This document shows, in pieces, positions 48,322 through 58,799 of a DNA stretch of 64,000 bases. The stretch is taken from NCBI GenBank assembly GCA_031308135.1, contig JAHLJT010003656.1:69830984-69894983 (forward strand). Direction: 5' to 3'. A model generated the notes under the pieces. The model searched no databases. It was not told the origin of the DNA and saw only the letters and a list, made by a program, of their open reading frames with translations. Each line of letters begins with the position of its first letter. Position 1 is the stretch's first letter. Origin of the DNA: Acheta domesticus. Taxonomy: Eukaryota; Arthropoda; Insecta; Orthoptera; Gryllidae. Position numbers and translations under genes: made by a program.

Positions 48322-49928
48322 CAAGCACTCCCTGCCATGCCATGCCCATCAATCCACCTCACGGTCTCAGCTCAACCCACTTTACGCGTAGTAAAGTCAC
48401 GTACCCTCTCGCTATCCGCTTCGTGTACCCTCCAGCCGCTATCACCTACGGCCAAGCTCCCCGCTTCGTCCATCTTTTTCCTTCCGTCACACACCCGCCC
48501 ACTCTCTCCCTGCCCCCCACCACCCCCGCACCCCCTCCACCATCCGACCCATGGCCATCCTTCTCTGGCCTCTCCAATTGCCTCTCCCTCCCCACGACCA
48601 CCCTCCCCCTCCTCCTAAAGCCCCCAGCCCAAACTCTCTCTCCCATCCTATGCCCATCATTCCGCCGCTTGTCCTCACCTCTACCCGCTCTACGAGGCTA
48701 GGTCGTCCACGTCTCATTAGCCCAACCTCTTCCTTCCCCCTTTCGCCCATCCTACTCGTCCTGCCCCACACCCACACCTTCCCCTCACCCTCCATCTCCC
48801 CCCTTCCGCTTCACGTTCCCCAACACCGAACGCATGCCTGCCCTCCCCCCTCCCGACACGGACCCACGCACTCTCATTCCAAACCCATCACTCCGCCTCA
48901 CGCCCTCAATCCCCACCATCTGTATAATGTGCCTCCTCCTGCTCTCTCCTACACCCAACCACTCCCTCCCCTAATGCCATCCTACTCCTCTCGCCCCTCT
49001 GCCATTAACGCACCCCCTGCACCCCCCACACCCACCAACTTCTCTTCCGTCGCACACTCTCCTCCACGGCCAAGTCCATCCTCCCCTTCGCACACTCCCA
49101 ACCGCCTCCCGCCCCACCCCAAGTACTCCCTCCCACCAAAGTCTCATCGTTCCCCTCACGTCCTCATCCCTACCCGCTCTACGACGCCTTTCCGTCCTCA
49201 CCTACACCCTTTCTACTCCTCCCGCGCCACTCCCATTCTCCTCTCCCTGCTCTCCATGCCCAACATCTCCCACCCCTTTCGCCGCACACCATTCACCACT
49301 CACCCACGTTCATTCTCCACGTCATAGACTCTTATCTCCCTTTTCCTTCCCGCCCTCACGACCACCCTCCCTGTCCCCGTCCCCCTCACGCTTTAGCACT
49401 CCCCCTATCCCACATTCATCAATCTGTCTCAAGTCCTCAACCCCAACCCGCACCAAGGTGCCGCTCCTTCCGTCTCTCCTTTTCACCCACCCTTTTCCGC
49501 CTTACACCACTCCCCCCTTCTGGCAGCCCACAGGCCCACCACCTTCATTCCACCTTCGCCGCACATCCTCCTCCACCGATCCCTGACCATCCTCTCCGAC
49601 CTTCACTCTTATTCCTCTTCTTCCTCCAGCCCCAGGATCACCCTCCCACTTCCCCTCAAACCCCAGGTTCAGACTCTCCCCCATTTCATATCCGTCATTC
49701 CACCTGTAGCCCTCACCTCTACCCACTATAACGACGTCTCTTCTCCTGTTCTCCCCTTTGCCCAACACCCGCCCCATTCACCCATCCTACTCCTCCCGAT
49801 CCTCTTCCAATCACCCACTCCCTGCGCCTCTGCATAACCGTCATCTCTTCCGCTGCACACCCTCCATCACTCCAGAAGCACCTCCACCCTCCCCGTCCTA
49901 CACTACCAGTCCTCCTCCCCCTCCCGTG
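48322..49928 (+). repeat. C-rich satellite of ~235-308-bp diverged units
   Basis: Six diverged copies of a landmark (AGCACTCCC..CCCATCATTCCGCCTCACGTCCTCACCTCTACCCGCTCTACGA, in pieces) start near 48322, 48630, 48865, 49120, 49393 and 49664. Spacings are about 308, 235, 255, 273 and 271 bp. The whole stretch is pyrimidine- and C-rich on the plus strand. The 137- and 258-codon frames across it are Pro/Ser/Thr-rich and not genes. Confidence 0.75.
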
Positions 49929-49936
49929 CCCACACC

Positions 49937-50441
49937 GGGAAGGTGGCTCAGGGCATCTGCTGATGTTGCTGCAGTGCCTCATATGGGATTTCCTAGAGAT
50001 TCGCGACGATGCGATGGCAAGATTTTCAGTCGCTGTCTGGAGGAAGAATTCTAGCGGCAGGCTGCTCTGATCGGTAGTTTTCCTGTGTTTTCTCCACTCA
50101 ATATCAGACAAATGTCGAAGCAGTACTAATATCGCGGGCCATGGGCCGCGCGTGATCTTTCCTTTCTCTCCTTTGTCCTTATTCCCCCCCTACTTACAAG
50201 CACTTACACTTACATGCTCTACCATATTTGTCGGGCAACCAGACGGAGGCTTAAAGCTTGTCCTGACTGGTGCAGTGCCCCGCTGGTGAGAGTTACCCCT
50301 TTGCGGAAAACCCCGCAAGCCGCATCTCGATATCCAGCGGAGGGAAGATCACCATCACCTCCCGAGGGGGGAAATATGCACTACACTTACGGGATCAACG
50401 ACCTTAGAAGTTGACGCGCCCGGAATCTCGAATCAATCAAT
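49937..50441 (+). mobile_element. Full-length SINE family A inside the C-rich satellite
   Basis: It begins with GGGAAGGTGGCTCAGGGCAT (A-box type). A degenerate B-box region follows (AGAGATTCGCGAC). The body is well kept: CTGTCTGGAGGAAGAATTCT, AGCGGCAGGCTGCTCTGATC, GGCCGCGCGTGATCTTTCCT, GGCTTAAAGCTTGTCCTGAC, GTGAGAGTTACC, GGGAAGATCACCATCACCTC, and a TTGACGCGCCCGGAATCTCG terminus with an AATCAATC tail. Possible target duplication CCCACACC/CCCATACC (49929-49936, 50442-50449). C-rich satellite-like DNA resumes on its right side. Confidence 0.87.
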
Positions 50442-50559
50442 CCCATACCTACTCCCCATCTCCGGACTAAAGCCTGCCCATCCCTCGTCCACTCTCCCCT
50501 TCGCGCCCCCCGCCCCCCTCCCTGCCCCCCCCTTGTGCACCCGCTCTGGCGCGCGCCAC

Positions 50560-50850
50560 CTTAAGGAGAGCTGCATGCGAAATGATCTCGCGCGCGCGAC
50601 GCACCTCCGGTTTTTTGCTGGCGGCGCTGCGCGGGAAGGGGTGGGGGGGGCGGTGGGCGCTGGTGGGCGTCCTTCACTGGTATTCTCGCGGGCCGGTTGT
50701 CGCCTCGCGCGCCGCGCCGCGCCGCGCCCGCTTCGCGATCACGCGACCATGCACCGCCCCACACCTCACTGCCCGCGCCGGCGCCGCCGCTGCACGCTGG
50801 CAGTCGCAAGGGACAGCGCGGGGGCGGGTTTTAGGGGTGGGTAGGCTGAA
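50560..50850. other. CpG island
   Basis: CpG-dense DNA (CTCGCGCGCGCGACGCACC; GCGCGCCGCGCCGCGCCGCG) between C-rich sequence and family X. The overlapping frames are compositional. Confidence 0.55.
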
Positions 50851-50892
50851 GGGGCTTCGTTCCGCCACTCACCCTTTCCCAAACGAAAACTA

Positions 50893-51680
50893 GTGGTGCT
50901 ACAACAGCACATACTTTCTCGCAATATTAAAAGTTATCGTTATGTACGACGGGACGCCCATACATGTTTCATTAATTTCAAACAGAAATTACGAAAACTA
51001 TTAACTTTTACACAAAATGTACATAACCTTTTTTCAAGAGCTAATTTTGTACAAAAGATTTTATTCTGAAACAAAAATATCTACCTTAAAGTTTTGTAGT
51101 TTTGAATTTTTTTGCAATTGTCAAAAAAACGAGCAATATCTGAAAATGGAAATAGCGCCATATTTTTCATCCCTTATTACATAAGTGGAGAAAATTTACT
51201 GAAAAAATTTGGAATGGTTTTTGAAAAACAAAATTTTTGTAAATTTTTAGCGCAAAATACGCAAGAACTAGTCGCTTTTTCAAAAAAAACTGTAAATAAT
51301 TTTATTTAAAGAGATAATTTTGTACATCTGTCTTAATCTGAGTCAAAACTCTCTATCTTCAATTTTGTGATTTTGAAATTTTTTTTTTTGCAATTTTTGA
51401 AAAATCGGTGATTTCAAAGAAAATGATACCTGAGTCATTCTCGTAAATGTCCTTCGCACTATTCAACAACATTTCATCAAAATATTTGAAGCCATTTTTT
51501 GAAAATTTTGTAAATGTCCAAGGGGCTTCATGAAAAGTACCCCCCAAAATTAAAACATAGGTTTCAAATTCCAGGAGCCGCGACATTAGTCAGAACGATT
51601 CGGGAATATCAATTGTGGAAAAAATCGGCTGAACGGTTTAGGCGCTAGCGATGACCACAGGCCACTATATCCTTCTTTTC
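50893..51680 (+). repeat. Dispersed AT-rich family X, long copy
   Basis: The head CTAGTGGTGCTACAACAGCA then CATACTTTCTCGCAATATT matches the heads at 63.37 kb and (inverted) 32.48 kb. The ATCTACCTTAAAGTTTTGTA and TCTCTATCTTCAATTTTGTG segments recur internally and match 52.67 kb. The end (AAATCGGCTGAACGGTTTAG then GCGCTAGC..ACCACAGGC) matches 30.6 kb. No coding frame over 75 codons. Confidence 0.7.
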
Positions 51681-51689
51681 ACACCTACA

Positions 51690-52190
51690 TTCCTCCCTCA
51701 ATCCCCAAAAGCAGATGGATGGAGGGAGAAGCTCTGAAGCTCTCGGTTCCTATCATTAGAATTCCCTTCACATTTATTCTCCGTCTGGCAGTTCCTTTGG
51801 AGCTTGTAGTAGATAAGTTCCCCAAGTCGGGCTACCAACCCAACGTTGGGTGTGCTGGACGAAGGGGCTGCCTTCTTAGGAGACCAAAGCATCCTCTCTT
51901 ATGCATTAATTCCGTAAGAAAGGCTGCCTCATTCGCCTTTTAGCCGCTAAGGGATTTCTTCTTGTTACGCCGAAGATGTGTCTTCGTATTAATCCCTGAA
52001 GAATGGACGCCTCTTCCGCGCAATCAACCCGTTGAAGCCTTCTCCGTAATCTTGGCAAGGGGTCCTTACGATACGAGGTGTTACTAGCCGGATCCAGCTG
52101 GTCCTAGGTTTTTTAAAGAGATATTACTCCTCTATCACTCTCCTCTTTGTCCTGGATTGTGATTGGCAGAGCTTGGCTACCAAAACATTT
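51690..52190. other. GC-balanced segment, unknown
   Basis: More balanced composition than its flanks. Frames of 64-74 codons have no domain. It may be part of an unrecognised element. Confidence 0.3.
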
Positions 52191-52204
52191 GGTCCACGTT
52201 GGCG

Positions 52205-52380
52205 GGGCAAGAAACTATACTGAAACTTTACAAAATGAAGAATCTACCCATGCTGTTATACGGAAGTGAATGTTGGACATGAAGTTTCTTCGAACTATAG
52301 CAGGTTATACACTTCTTGATCACAAGAAAAGTAAAGAAATTAGAAACGAATTAAAGATTTTAATTGTGAATGACATTATT
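52205..52380 (+). pseudogene. LINE ORF2 C-terminal fragment
   Basis: The plus strand reads ETILKLYKMKNLPMLLYGSE with CWT, a break, then KFLRTIAGYTLLDHKKSKEI and RNELKI. These are the post-reverse-transcriptase blocks of a common insect non-LTR retrotransposon (LLYGSECWT; AGYTLLDHKR). A deletion separates the two blocks. Confidence 0.75.
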
Positions 52381-52489
52381 AAAGAATAATGACGTGAAGA
52401 TAAGTCAAAAAATTTCATTTTTTGTAATATTTGAAAAAACAAATTATAGAGCAATATGTCATCTCATAGTGTACATTTATCACTATCCC

Positions 52490-52755
52490 TACCAAACCTT
52501 TAAAGAAAAAAGTTTAGCCGTGTTGAGAAAATCTTGTTTTCGTAATTTTTTAAAATTGCACATATTCTGCGCAGTATTACGCAAAATCTACTAAACGTTG
52601 CAAAAAAAGTGTAGACCTTAAGGAACGAACTCACTTCGGAGAATACATTTTATTTGAAGGAAAAATCTCTATCTTCAATTTTGTAGTAGGAGGAAGATGC
52701 TTAAAAAATTAAACTTTTGCAACTTTCGAAAATTCAGCATTAACCGTGAAAATCG
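52490..52755 (+). repeat. Family X fragment
   Basis: GCAGTATTACGCAAAATCTA and GGAAAAATCTCTATCTTCAA then TTTTGTAGTAGGAGGAAGAT match the copies at 30.3 kb and 50.9 kb. It lies between two LINE fragments. Confidence 0.55.
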
Positions 52756-52799
52756 GTCCTATGCTATCCCAACATCAATCTGCCTCACGCACGTATGTA

Positions 52800-53800
52800 T
52801 GTATACGGGAAAGTAAAAAGGGAGACCGGACTGACTGTAGCAAGTACAAGGAAATTAGCCTTCTCAACACCTGCTTACACTCTAGTGGCATATTTCACAC
52901 AAACAAATTAAAAGCTATCCGAAACGTTGCTCTCGAAAGCTCAGCTCAGTTTGGGGCGGGGGAATCCTGTTCTGCTTGTATATTTTCATGGACTCCGCTA
53001 TTCGAAAGGGAAGAGAATATCAACTTCCCACTAACGTCAGTAGATTTCCAGAGGGCTTTTGACAAGATAAACAGAAACATTAATGGGGTAAAGTACGAAA
53101 TATGGCGTTACATAGCATTGAATCAGAACTCTTCAGATAAAAAGCGAAATCATAATTGAAATGGCAAATAATAAAATAACCCTGATTCGGAAGAAATAAA
53201 TTATGACGTAAGACAAGGATAACCGCTGTTGCCCATAATGTTTAACTTGCCACTGACGATGCCATTCAAAAATGGCAAAATAACTTTAAGATTAATTTTA
53301 CTGTCAACAACTCCATAATAGACACCCTGCTCTTTGCTGATGACCATTTCCTTATTTTTAATTCTGAAGATAAACTTCAGTTTGATGCCCACACTTTGAA
53401 CCATAGTTGTGGAGAGTACAATTTACAAGTATCTATTAATAAAACTAAGATAATTTCTGGAAAGTTATGACTATCCCCAGCATTCCTTTATAGATCTGAG
53501 AACTGGACTCGTAACAAAAAATCAAGCTAGCCGAATTGATGCTGCTGAAAGGAAATGTTTCACACATGTGACAGGATACACTGTTCAAACTCGAAACAGA
53601 AATGACGCTATATGACTGGAACTAAATATTTCTGGTATCCTTGATAAAATCGAAAGATACACAGAAAATTCATTGAAACATCTTCACAGAATGGAGGGTT
53701 GCCGCATTCCAAAACAAGGTCTCAAATACAAATCTCAAGGAAGAAGGAATGTGGATCGACCAAGGAAACGCTGTAGTGATCAAATTTAAATCCAGTATTA
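52800..53800 (+). pseudogene. Decayed non-LTR retrotransposon reverse transcriptase
   Basis: In order on the plus strand: CSKYKEISLLNTCLHSSGIF, KLKAIRN, FGAGESCSACIFSW, LTSVDFQRAFDKINRN (first catalytic Asp region), YDVRQG then a stop and PLLPIMFNL, IIDTLLFADDHFLIFNSEDK (the FADD catalytic motif), LQVSINKTKIISGK, FLYRSENWTRNK, NQASRIDAAERKCFTHVTGY, LNISGILDKIERY, SLKHLHRMEGCRIPKQGL and GRRNVDRPRKRCSDQ. This is the central and C-terminal part of a LINE ORF2, broken by stops and frameshifts. The endonuclease domain is not visible. A TAA/TGA microsatellite follows the 3' end. The exact clade is uncertain. Confidence 0.9.
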
Positions 53801-53848
53801 AAATACTTGAGACTATACCAAATCACTTAGTTTAATCTCTGATGTTTA

Positions 53849-53850
53849 TG

Positions 53851-53890
<40 letters not shown>

Positions 53891-53905
53891 TGATGATGAT
53901 GATGA
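53849..53905 (+). repeat. (ATA/AAT)n(GAT)n microsatellite
   Basis: About 13 ATA/AAT units followed by six GAT units, directly downstream of the LINE remnant. It may be the element's 3' tail. Confidence 0.92.
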
Positions 53906-54179
53906 CTTGGGTGGGAATGACTCGAACACTTGGAATTTTGTCAGTAGCATAATGCGTTCATTTTTGAGGATGCCATCCAACTTCAAGAAGTTAATTATGA
54001 TTATTTTGAATTAGATAAATTTTATAAAAGAAAGTAATTGTTATTGCTAAATAACTTGTCTCCCTTTATTTGGTTTTTTAAAATGTATGAGACATTGCAT
54101 CCTTTTTAATCCATCTAATAAGTGATAACAAATTTCTTCGGAGTATTTTTACTTTCTCGTGTATATACATATTATGTCG

Positions 54180-54560
54180 CGGTAACCGCAATCAACGCAA
54201 CGGCTTCAATTTTTTTCTTATAACTTTTGATAATGATTGTGCTAAATGTGCTCTCTTAACACCATAATGCTCTATTTTTTTTAAATTAATAAAATTAATT
54301 TTTTTACTAGCCTCTCACATAGTTAATACTGAAATTAGCTAAATTTGTTCACATTATTGCATTTAAGAGTACATGTGCTTTAAATAATGTCGTATAACGT
54401 TTCTCGAAAAGTTTCAACTTTTCTGTGAAAACGAGCTCAAACTTCCACATTTTCAGAACGCTCAAACGTCTATTTCTCAAAGAAAAGGGTCCAAATTTTT
54501 TCTTCAAACTATTCCTACAGATATTTCTAATTGCACTGTTTAAGATGACTTAAAATTATT
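54180..54560 (-). repeat. Dispersed AT-rich family X, inverted copy
   Basis: The stretch with CTCTCACATAGTTAATACTG, TAACGTTTCTCGAAAAG, GTGAAAACGAGCTCAAACTT and CAGAACGCTCAAACGTCTAT aligns with the copy at 32.0-32.2 kb in the same orientation and with 63.6-64.0 kb inverted. Confidence 0.7.
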
Positions 54561-54989
54561 TTTTCTGTATTCTTGTTGGAGGAAGGAAATATTATTAACA
54601 TACGTTTTCAGCATAGAAACCAAATAATTTATTTATGGTGGAAAACCTTAGATTCAATTTTCCAGAAATAATAAAAGAGTGTGGTCAAACGTGCGGTCAA
54701 ACCTATGATATATATTAATTACTCCAAAAGAAGAACATGTTGGTTTATTTGTATTCCAAGTACATGTTCGATTTTATATAAAGCTCACTTACAACCATTA
54801 TATATCACGAAAAGAAAATTACCTAGTAAATTATTTATCGCCTGTCAAATATCAGATTGTGCGAATGGCTCCTGCAAAACATCGCCCGAGGTGTAGTGCA
54901 TTGGAAACAGTCTTGGAGACGTCTAATCAGAGTTGAATCATTAGTTTTGTAGCCCACTCGAGCAACGGCCTGCCGCTCTTGCAAACCGG

Positions 54990-55880
54990 AACTCACTCCC
55001 GGGCGCCGTGGCGCCGCCCCGTCACGCCCCGCCCCATCACCGCCCAGCCCAGCCCAGCTCCGCCCATTGCCCCCCGCCCAGCCCAGCCTCCCCCCTCCCC
55101 CCCGCCATCCCTCCCCGCTCCACCCCTCCCTCACGCCCGACTCGCCACACATCAACCGCCTAACACTTCTGCGTAACCCTCCCGCCCCACCGCAGCCCGT
55201 GTCAACGCGGCCCGGCTCACCCCCGTCCAGCTATACCCCATCCCCGCCTCGCCAGACCTCACCCCGCGTCACCTCACAGCACTCAGCGTCACCTCTCCTT
55301 ATCAAGCTTCAACTCGCCTCATCTCGCCGCACCCCGCCGCACCCCACCTCACCCAGCATCACCCCGCCTCACTCTGCCTCATTCCGTTTCACCCGCCTTA
55401 CCCCGCCACACCCTGCATACTCTGCCTCACCTCACGTCACTCTGTCACACCCTGCCTCACCCCCTTCTCTCTCCGCCTCACCCCGCCGCAATCCGCCTCA
55501 CCCAGCCTCACGCCCCTCACTCTGTCTCACTCTGACTCATTCCGCCTCACCCCGCGACACCCCGCGTACCCTGCCTCACCCCCCGTCACTCCGCCTGACC
55601 CCGTCACTCCCCGCCTCACCCCCTTCTTACTCCGCCTCAACCCGCCGCACTCCGCCTCGCCCACCCACACCCCGCCTCACTCTGCCTTACTCTGCCTCAT
55701 TCGGCCTCACCCGCCGCATCCTGACACATCCCGCCTACCCTGTATCACCCCGCACCCCTCCGCCACACCCCGCCTCACCCCGCCGCACTCCGCCTCACCC
55801 TGCTTCGCTCCGCCTCACCCTGCCACACCTAGCATTACCCCGCCTCACTATGCTTCACTCCATCTCACCCCCCGCCTGAC
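54990..55880 (+). repeat. C-rich CCGCCTCACC-type degenerate tandem repeat
   Basis: Short 10-11-base modules (CCGCCTCACC, CTGCCTCACT, CCGCCGCACT) repeat irregularly over about 900 bases. The 270-codon Pro/Ser/Thr frame at 55067-55879 is a product of this repetition. The strand is C-rich, so its complement is G-rich. Confidence 0.85.
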
Positions 55881-55899
55881 CAATTGCCTGACCTTGCAT

Positions 55900-56455
55900 T
55901 GTCCACGACAACTTGCAAGTGCTCACCCATTCTACATGTGGAAAGGAAATAGAGCGATTTCGGAAGCAGGGGAAGTTCCCTCTGCCCGCAGGAGTACCCG
56001 GTTTCCAAGGTAGGCAAGTAGCACGTAAGGGTGTTTTATGACACGCCTGATTTCAACTTCGATTTTTTAGATTAGATGTATAATTAATTCTGCAATTAAG
56101 TATGGTTATTTGGTGGTAGAATATCTTAACAAAATTCCTTCCGAAGTTTGGGCCAGAATTTTAATCTTTCTGCCAATGACTCCGAACATAAAAACCTTAA
56201 TTTCAATTTCAATTTCTGAGGTACTGAATTTAGGTTGCCGTGACTATACTCAAGCAACTGATACATAAAAAGAAGCGAAACAGAAGTTTATTGTACCTAA
56301 ATCAGCAAAATAACGTTATTGCGGGTGCATACCTGTTTACTTGAAGAATGTTTACTAATTGATACTCAGATATCTCACTACTCTGATTTTTGGAGCAACA
56401 GCAAATACAAAATAAGGACAACGGGGCTAGTAAAATTATGTATTTACAATATATG
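55900..56455. other. AT-rich DNA, nothing recognised
   Basis: No gene or repeat identified. Confidence 0.45.
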
Positions 56456-56462
56456 TAAACTA

Positions 56463-56818
56463 GCGTACCCGAGCGAGAACTCTCGCATGTTAAAACCCAC
56501 CCTTTCCCTATCCATTTGTCTACCCTTTCAATTAAGAAGGAAAGTTGTTAATGAAACATGTTTATTTTTTAATGTATAAATGTAACTTCTAATGTACTTT
56601 CAGAATATGAAACAAAAATAACAATACAATTGATGTTGGAAACAAATTTTCAATAAAAGTTTATTCAGCATTATAGAGAGATGTTCTCAGAACAATTCAT
56701 ATTTCTTTGAAAACAACTTTGAACAAATTATTCACTCCTCCTTGAGAGTTAACTTTTCGCTTTCCTTGATAGTCACAAACATAATAGAAAAGGTTTTTAC
56801 TCTTCAGAAAGCAAAGCT
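56463..56818 (+). repeat. Direct duplication, left copy
   Basis: It starts GCGTACCCGAGCGAGAACTC and aligns, with about one change in four or five bases and small gaps, with 57495-57842. Shared segments include AATACAATTGATGTT, AATTTTCAATAAA, TTTATTCA and a TAGTCACAAA/GAGTCACAAA stretch. The start-to-start distance is 1032 bp. Confidence 0.8.
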
Positions 56819-57494
56819 AAGAAAAGTAGTGCGTAAATACCGATGGAGCAAGTACAACCCTACTCTTTGCAATATTACTTCAATTTCCTTGATTTGTTAT
56901 GAGGAATAGAGGGGGTTTTGGAGAGTTGAGGGTGCCAGCTTGCTGGGGTGGGAAAACTGAAAAATTATGTGTATTAAAAAGTATTGGATTATTTTCAGCG
57001 TTCTTAAATACTTCAAAAAAGCAATTCCGACCCCAAAAATAAACTAATATTTTCACCCTTTGAGTACTAAATACAATTTGTTACCATTGGAAACAATTTA
57101 GTAGGCTTAAACTTCACTTCGATACATGGGAATGTTTCTCAAACGATGTTTGCATATTGAATATCTTAACGAACCGACACCTTGAGATTAATATCAAACG
57201 GTGTATTATTTACAATATGAGTTTGCAGCTGGGCGTTGATGTACATACTTCCAGACACCACCAACATTTAAATCGTGCCTTTGGACTGCGAATGTTGGCA
57301 GTTGTCGAGTGACTTCTCCTATTCTTCCCATAATTTTTAATTTACTTTCTTTTTTTTAATTAATTCACGTAGTATTATAGGCCAGGGCGATTTGATTTTT
57401 GTTTTCCATTTATTTCAAGCTATTTTACTGTAGCTAATTTAAAAAGATTGTTCTTTGTGTAATACCATAGCACAAGATTTCCCCTACTACCTCC

Positions 57495-57842
57495 GCGTAC
57501 CCGTGCGAGAACTCTCACATGTTAGACCTTATGTTAGATCACTACTCTTATATTTCCATTTTAAGAGGGGAAGTAGCTAACGACACGTGTTTATTAGTTT
57601 AAAAATAAATAAAGGTAACTTGCAATGTACTAACCCAATATCAAATAAAAAACAATGCAATTGATGTTTAAAATAAATTTTCAATAAATATTTATTCATT
57701 ATCATGGAGAGTTTCCTTGGAACTATTCACAGCACTTCCTTAAAGACATTTGTAGTAATTATACAATATTCTTTGACAGCTAACTTTTAGCTTCTCGTGA
57801 GTCACAAAAATATTACAAAAGCGTTTTACTTTTGAGAAAGCT
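57495..57842 (+). repeat. Direct duplication, right copy
   Basis: It starts GCGTACCCGTGCGAGAACTC and parallels the left copy to GAGAAAGCTA. The sequence between the copies is unlike the sequence after the right copy, so this is either two insertions of one repeat family or an old segmental duplication. Confidence 0.8.
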
Positions 57843-58609
57843 AGGTGTCTGAACCCACTGACTTTAAAATTTCATCGAATGTTAACGAAAATACTGGTAC
57901 AGGTAAAACACAATCTTCACTCTTCTCTGTGAACCCACATCCCTTCTCAATTAGGTACACAGCACTTACAGACACCGGTAAAACATTAATTGATTGGTTT
58001 CACTACACGCAAAGAAACAATCTTCATAGGTATCAAGCAACTATAACAGTACTTCTAGTTGTTGCTGGAGAGCAAATCTTGAATTAATGATTGTGCAAAT
58101 AAACCTCGTCAGACTGCACAAACTACGGTGTAAGCAGAAAGCGTAAGTATTGTCAAATCTAAGCCTTCTAAGCGTGTCGACACAAAAATTACTACCAGCA
58201 GGAAGGGCTGAAATATTAAGGTGGCCTTGATAGTATTGAAGCGTGGAACCGAAAATTTAATTGAATGGATCGGGGAATGTCTCATCTTGTAGATTATGGT
58301 GTGGGAAAACGTTTCTTTGAGGCTTGCGGCCTCAAAATTTTACGTTTTAAGGCTCTAAAATGCTTTGTTTATGAGTTATTTGCCGATATAGATTGACATG
58401 TGATGCGGGCTGCATTTTACATGAATATTTCGATGCGTTTTTTTAAAGACATCCTCCATATTTTTTAAGTCAAAGTGAAATTCAAGTCTCCGTGAAATTC
58501 TCTTTCTTTAGAGCCCACATTTATGAAGATTGGTAGCGTGTGAGAGCCGGAACGCAAAGGCATACAACTGAAATAATACAGGAGACGATATTTTGTGAAT
58601 GCATACATC

Positions 58610-58777
58610 CAGAAACGTATCTAGGTATTCAGGCGCCCATGGCAAGCATAGAATTTGTCAGAATACTTAAAATTACAATTGCTGTTACTTCTTTCAACGG
58701 GTATACTTGAAATAGCGCCCCTTATGAGTGGCGGCCATGGCACGTGCCATGTCTGCCACACCGTAGATACGCCTCTG
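58610..58777. mobile_element. 168-bp hAT-like MITE with 8-bp target duplication
   Basis: The left terminus is CAGAAACGTATCTAGGTATT. The right terminus inverted is CAGAGGCGTATCTACGGTGT. Both have a nearby CCATGGC-type motif. The flanks CATACATC (58602-58609) and CATACATA (58778-58785) match at 7 of 8 bases. It has no coding capacity. It probably belongs to a different hAT subfamily from the 37.7-kb element, because the terminal sequences differ beyond the first bases. Confidence 0.78.
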
Positions 58778-58799
58778 CATACATAAAAAAATTATAGAC

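Noticed and set aside
48551..49327. 258-codon Pro/Ser/Thr-rich frame
   Set aside because: It falls in C-rich satellite DNA. Other phases are also open and no protein family is recognisable.
55067..55879. 270-codon Pro/Ser/Thr-rich frame
   Set aside because: A product of the CCGCCTCACC degenerate repeat and not a mucin-like gene. There is no signal peptide and no conserved block.
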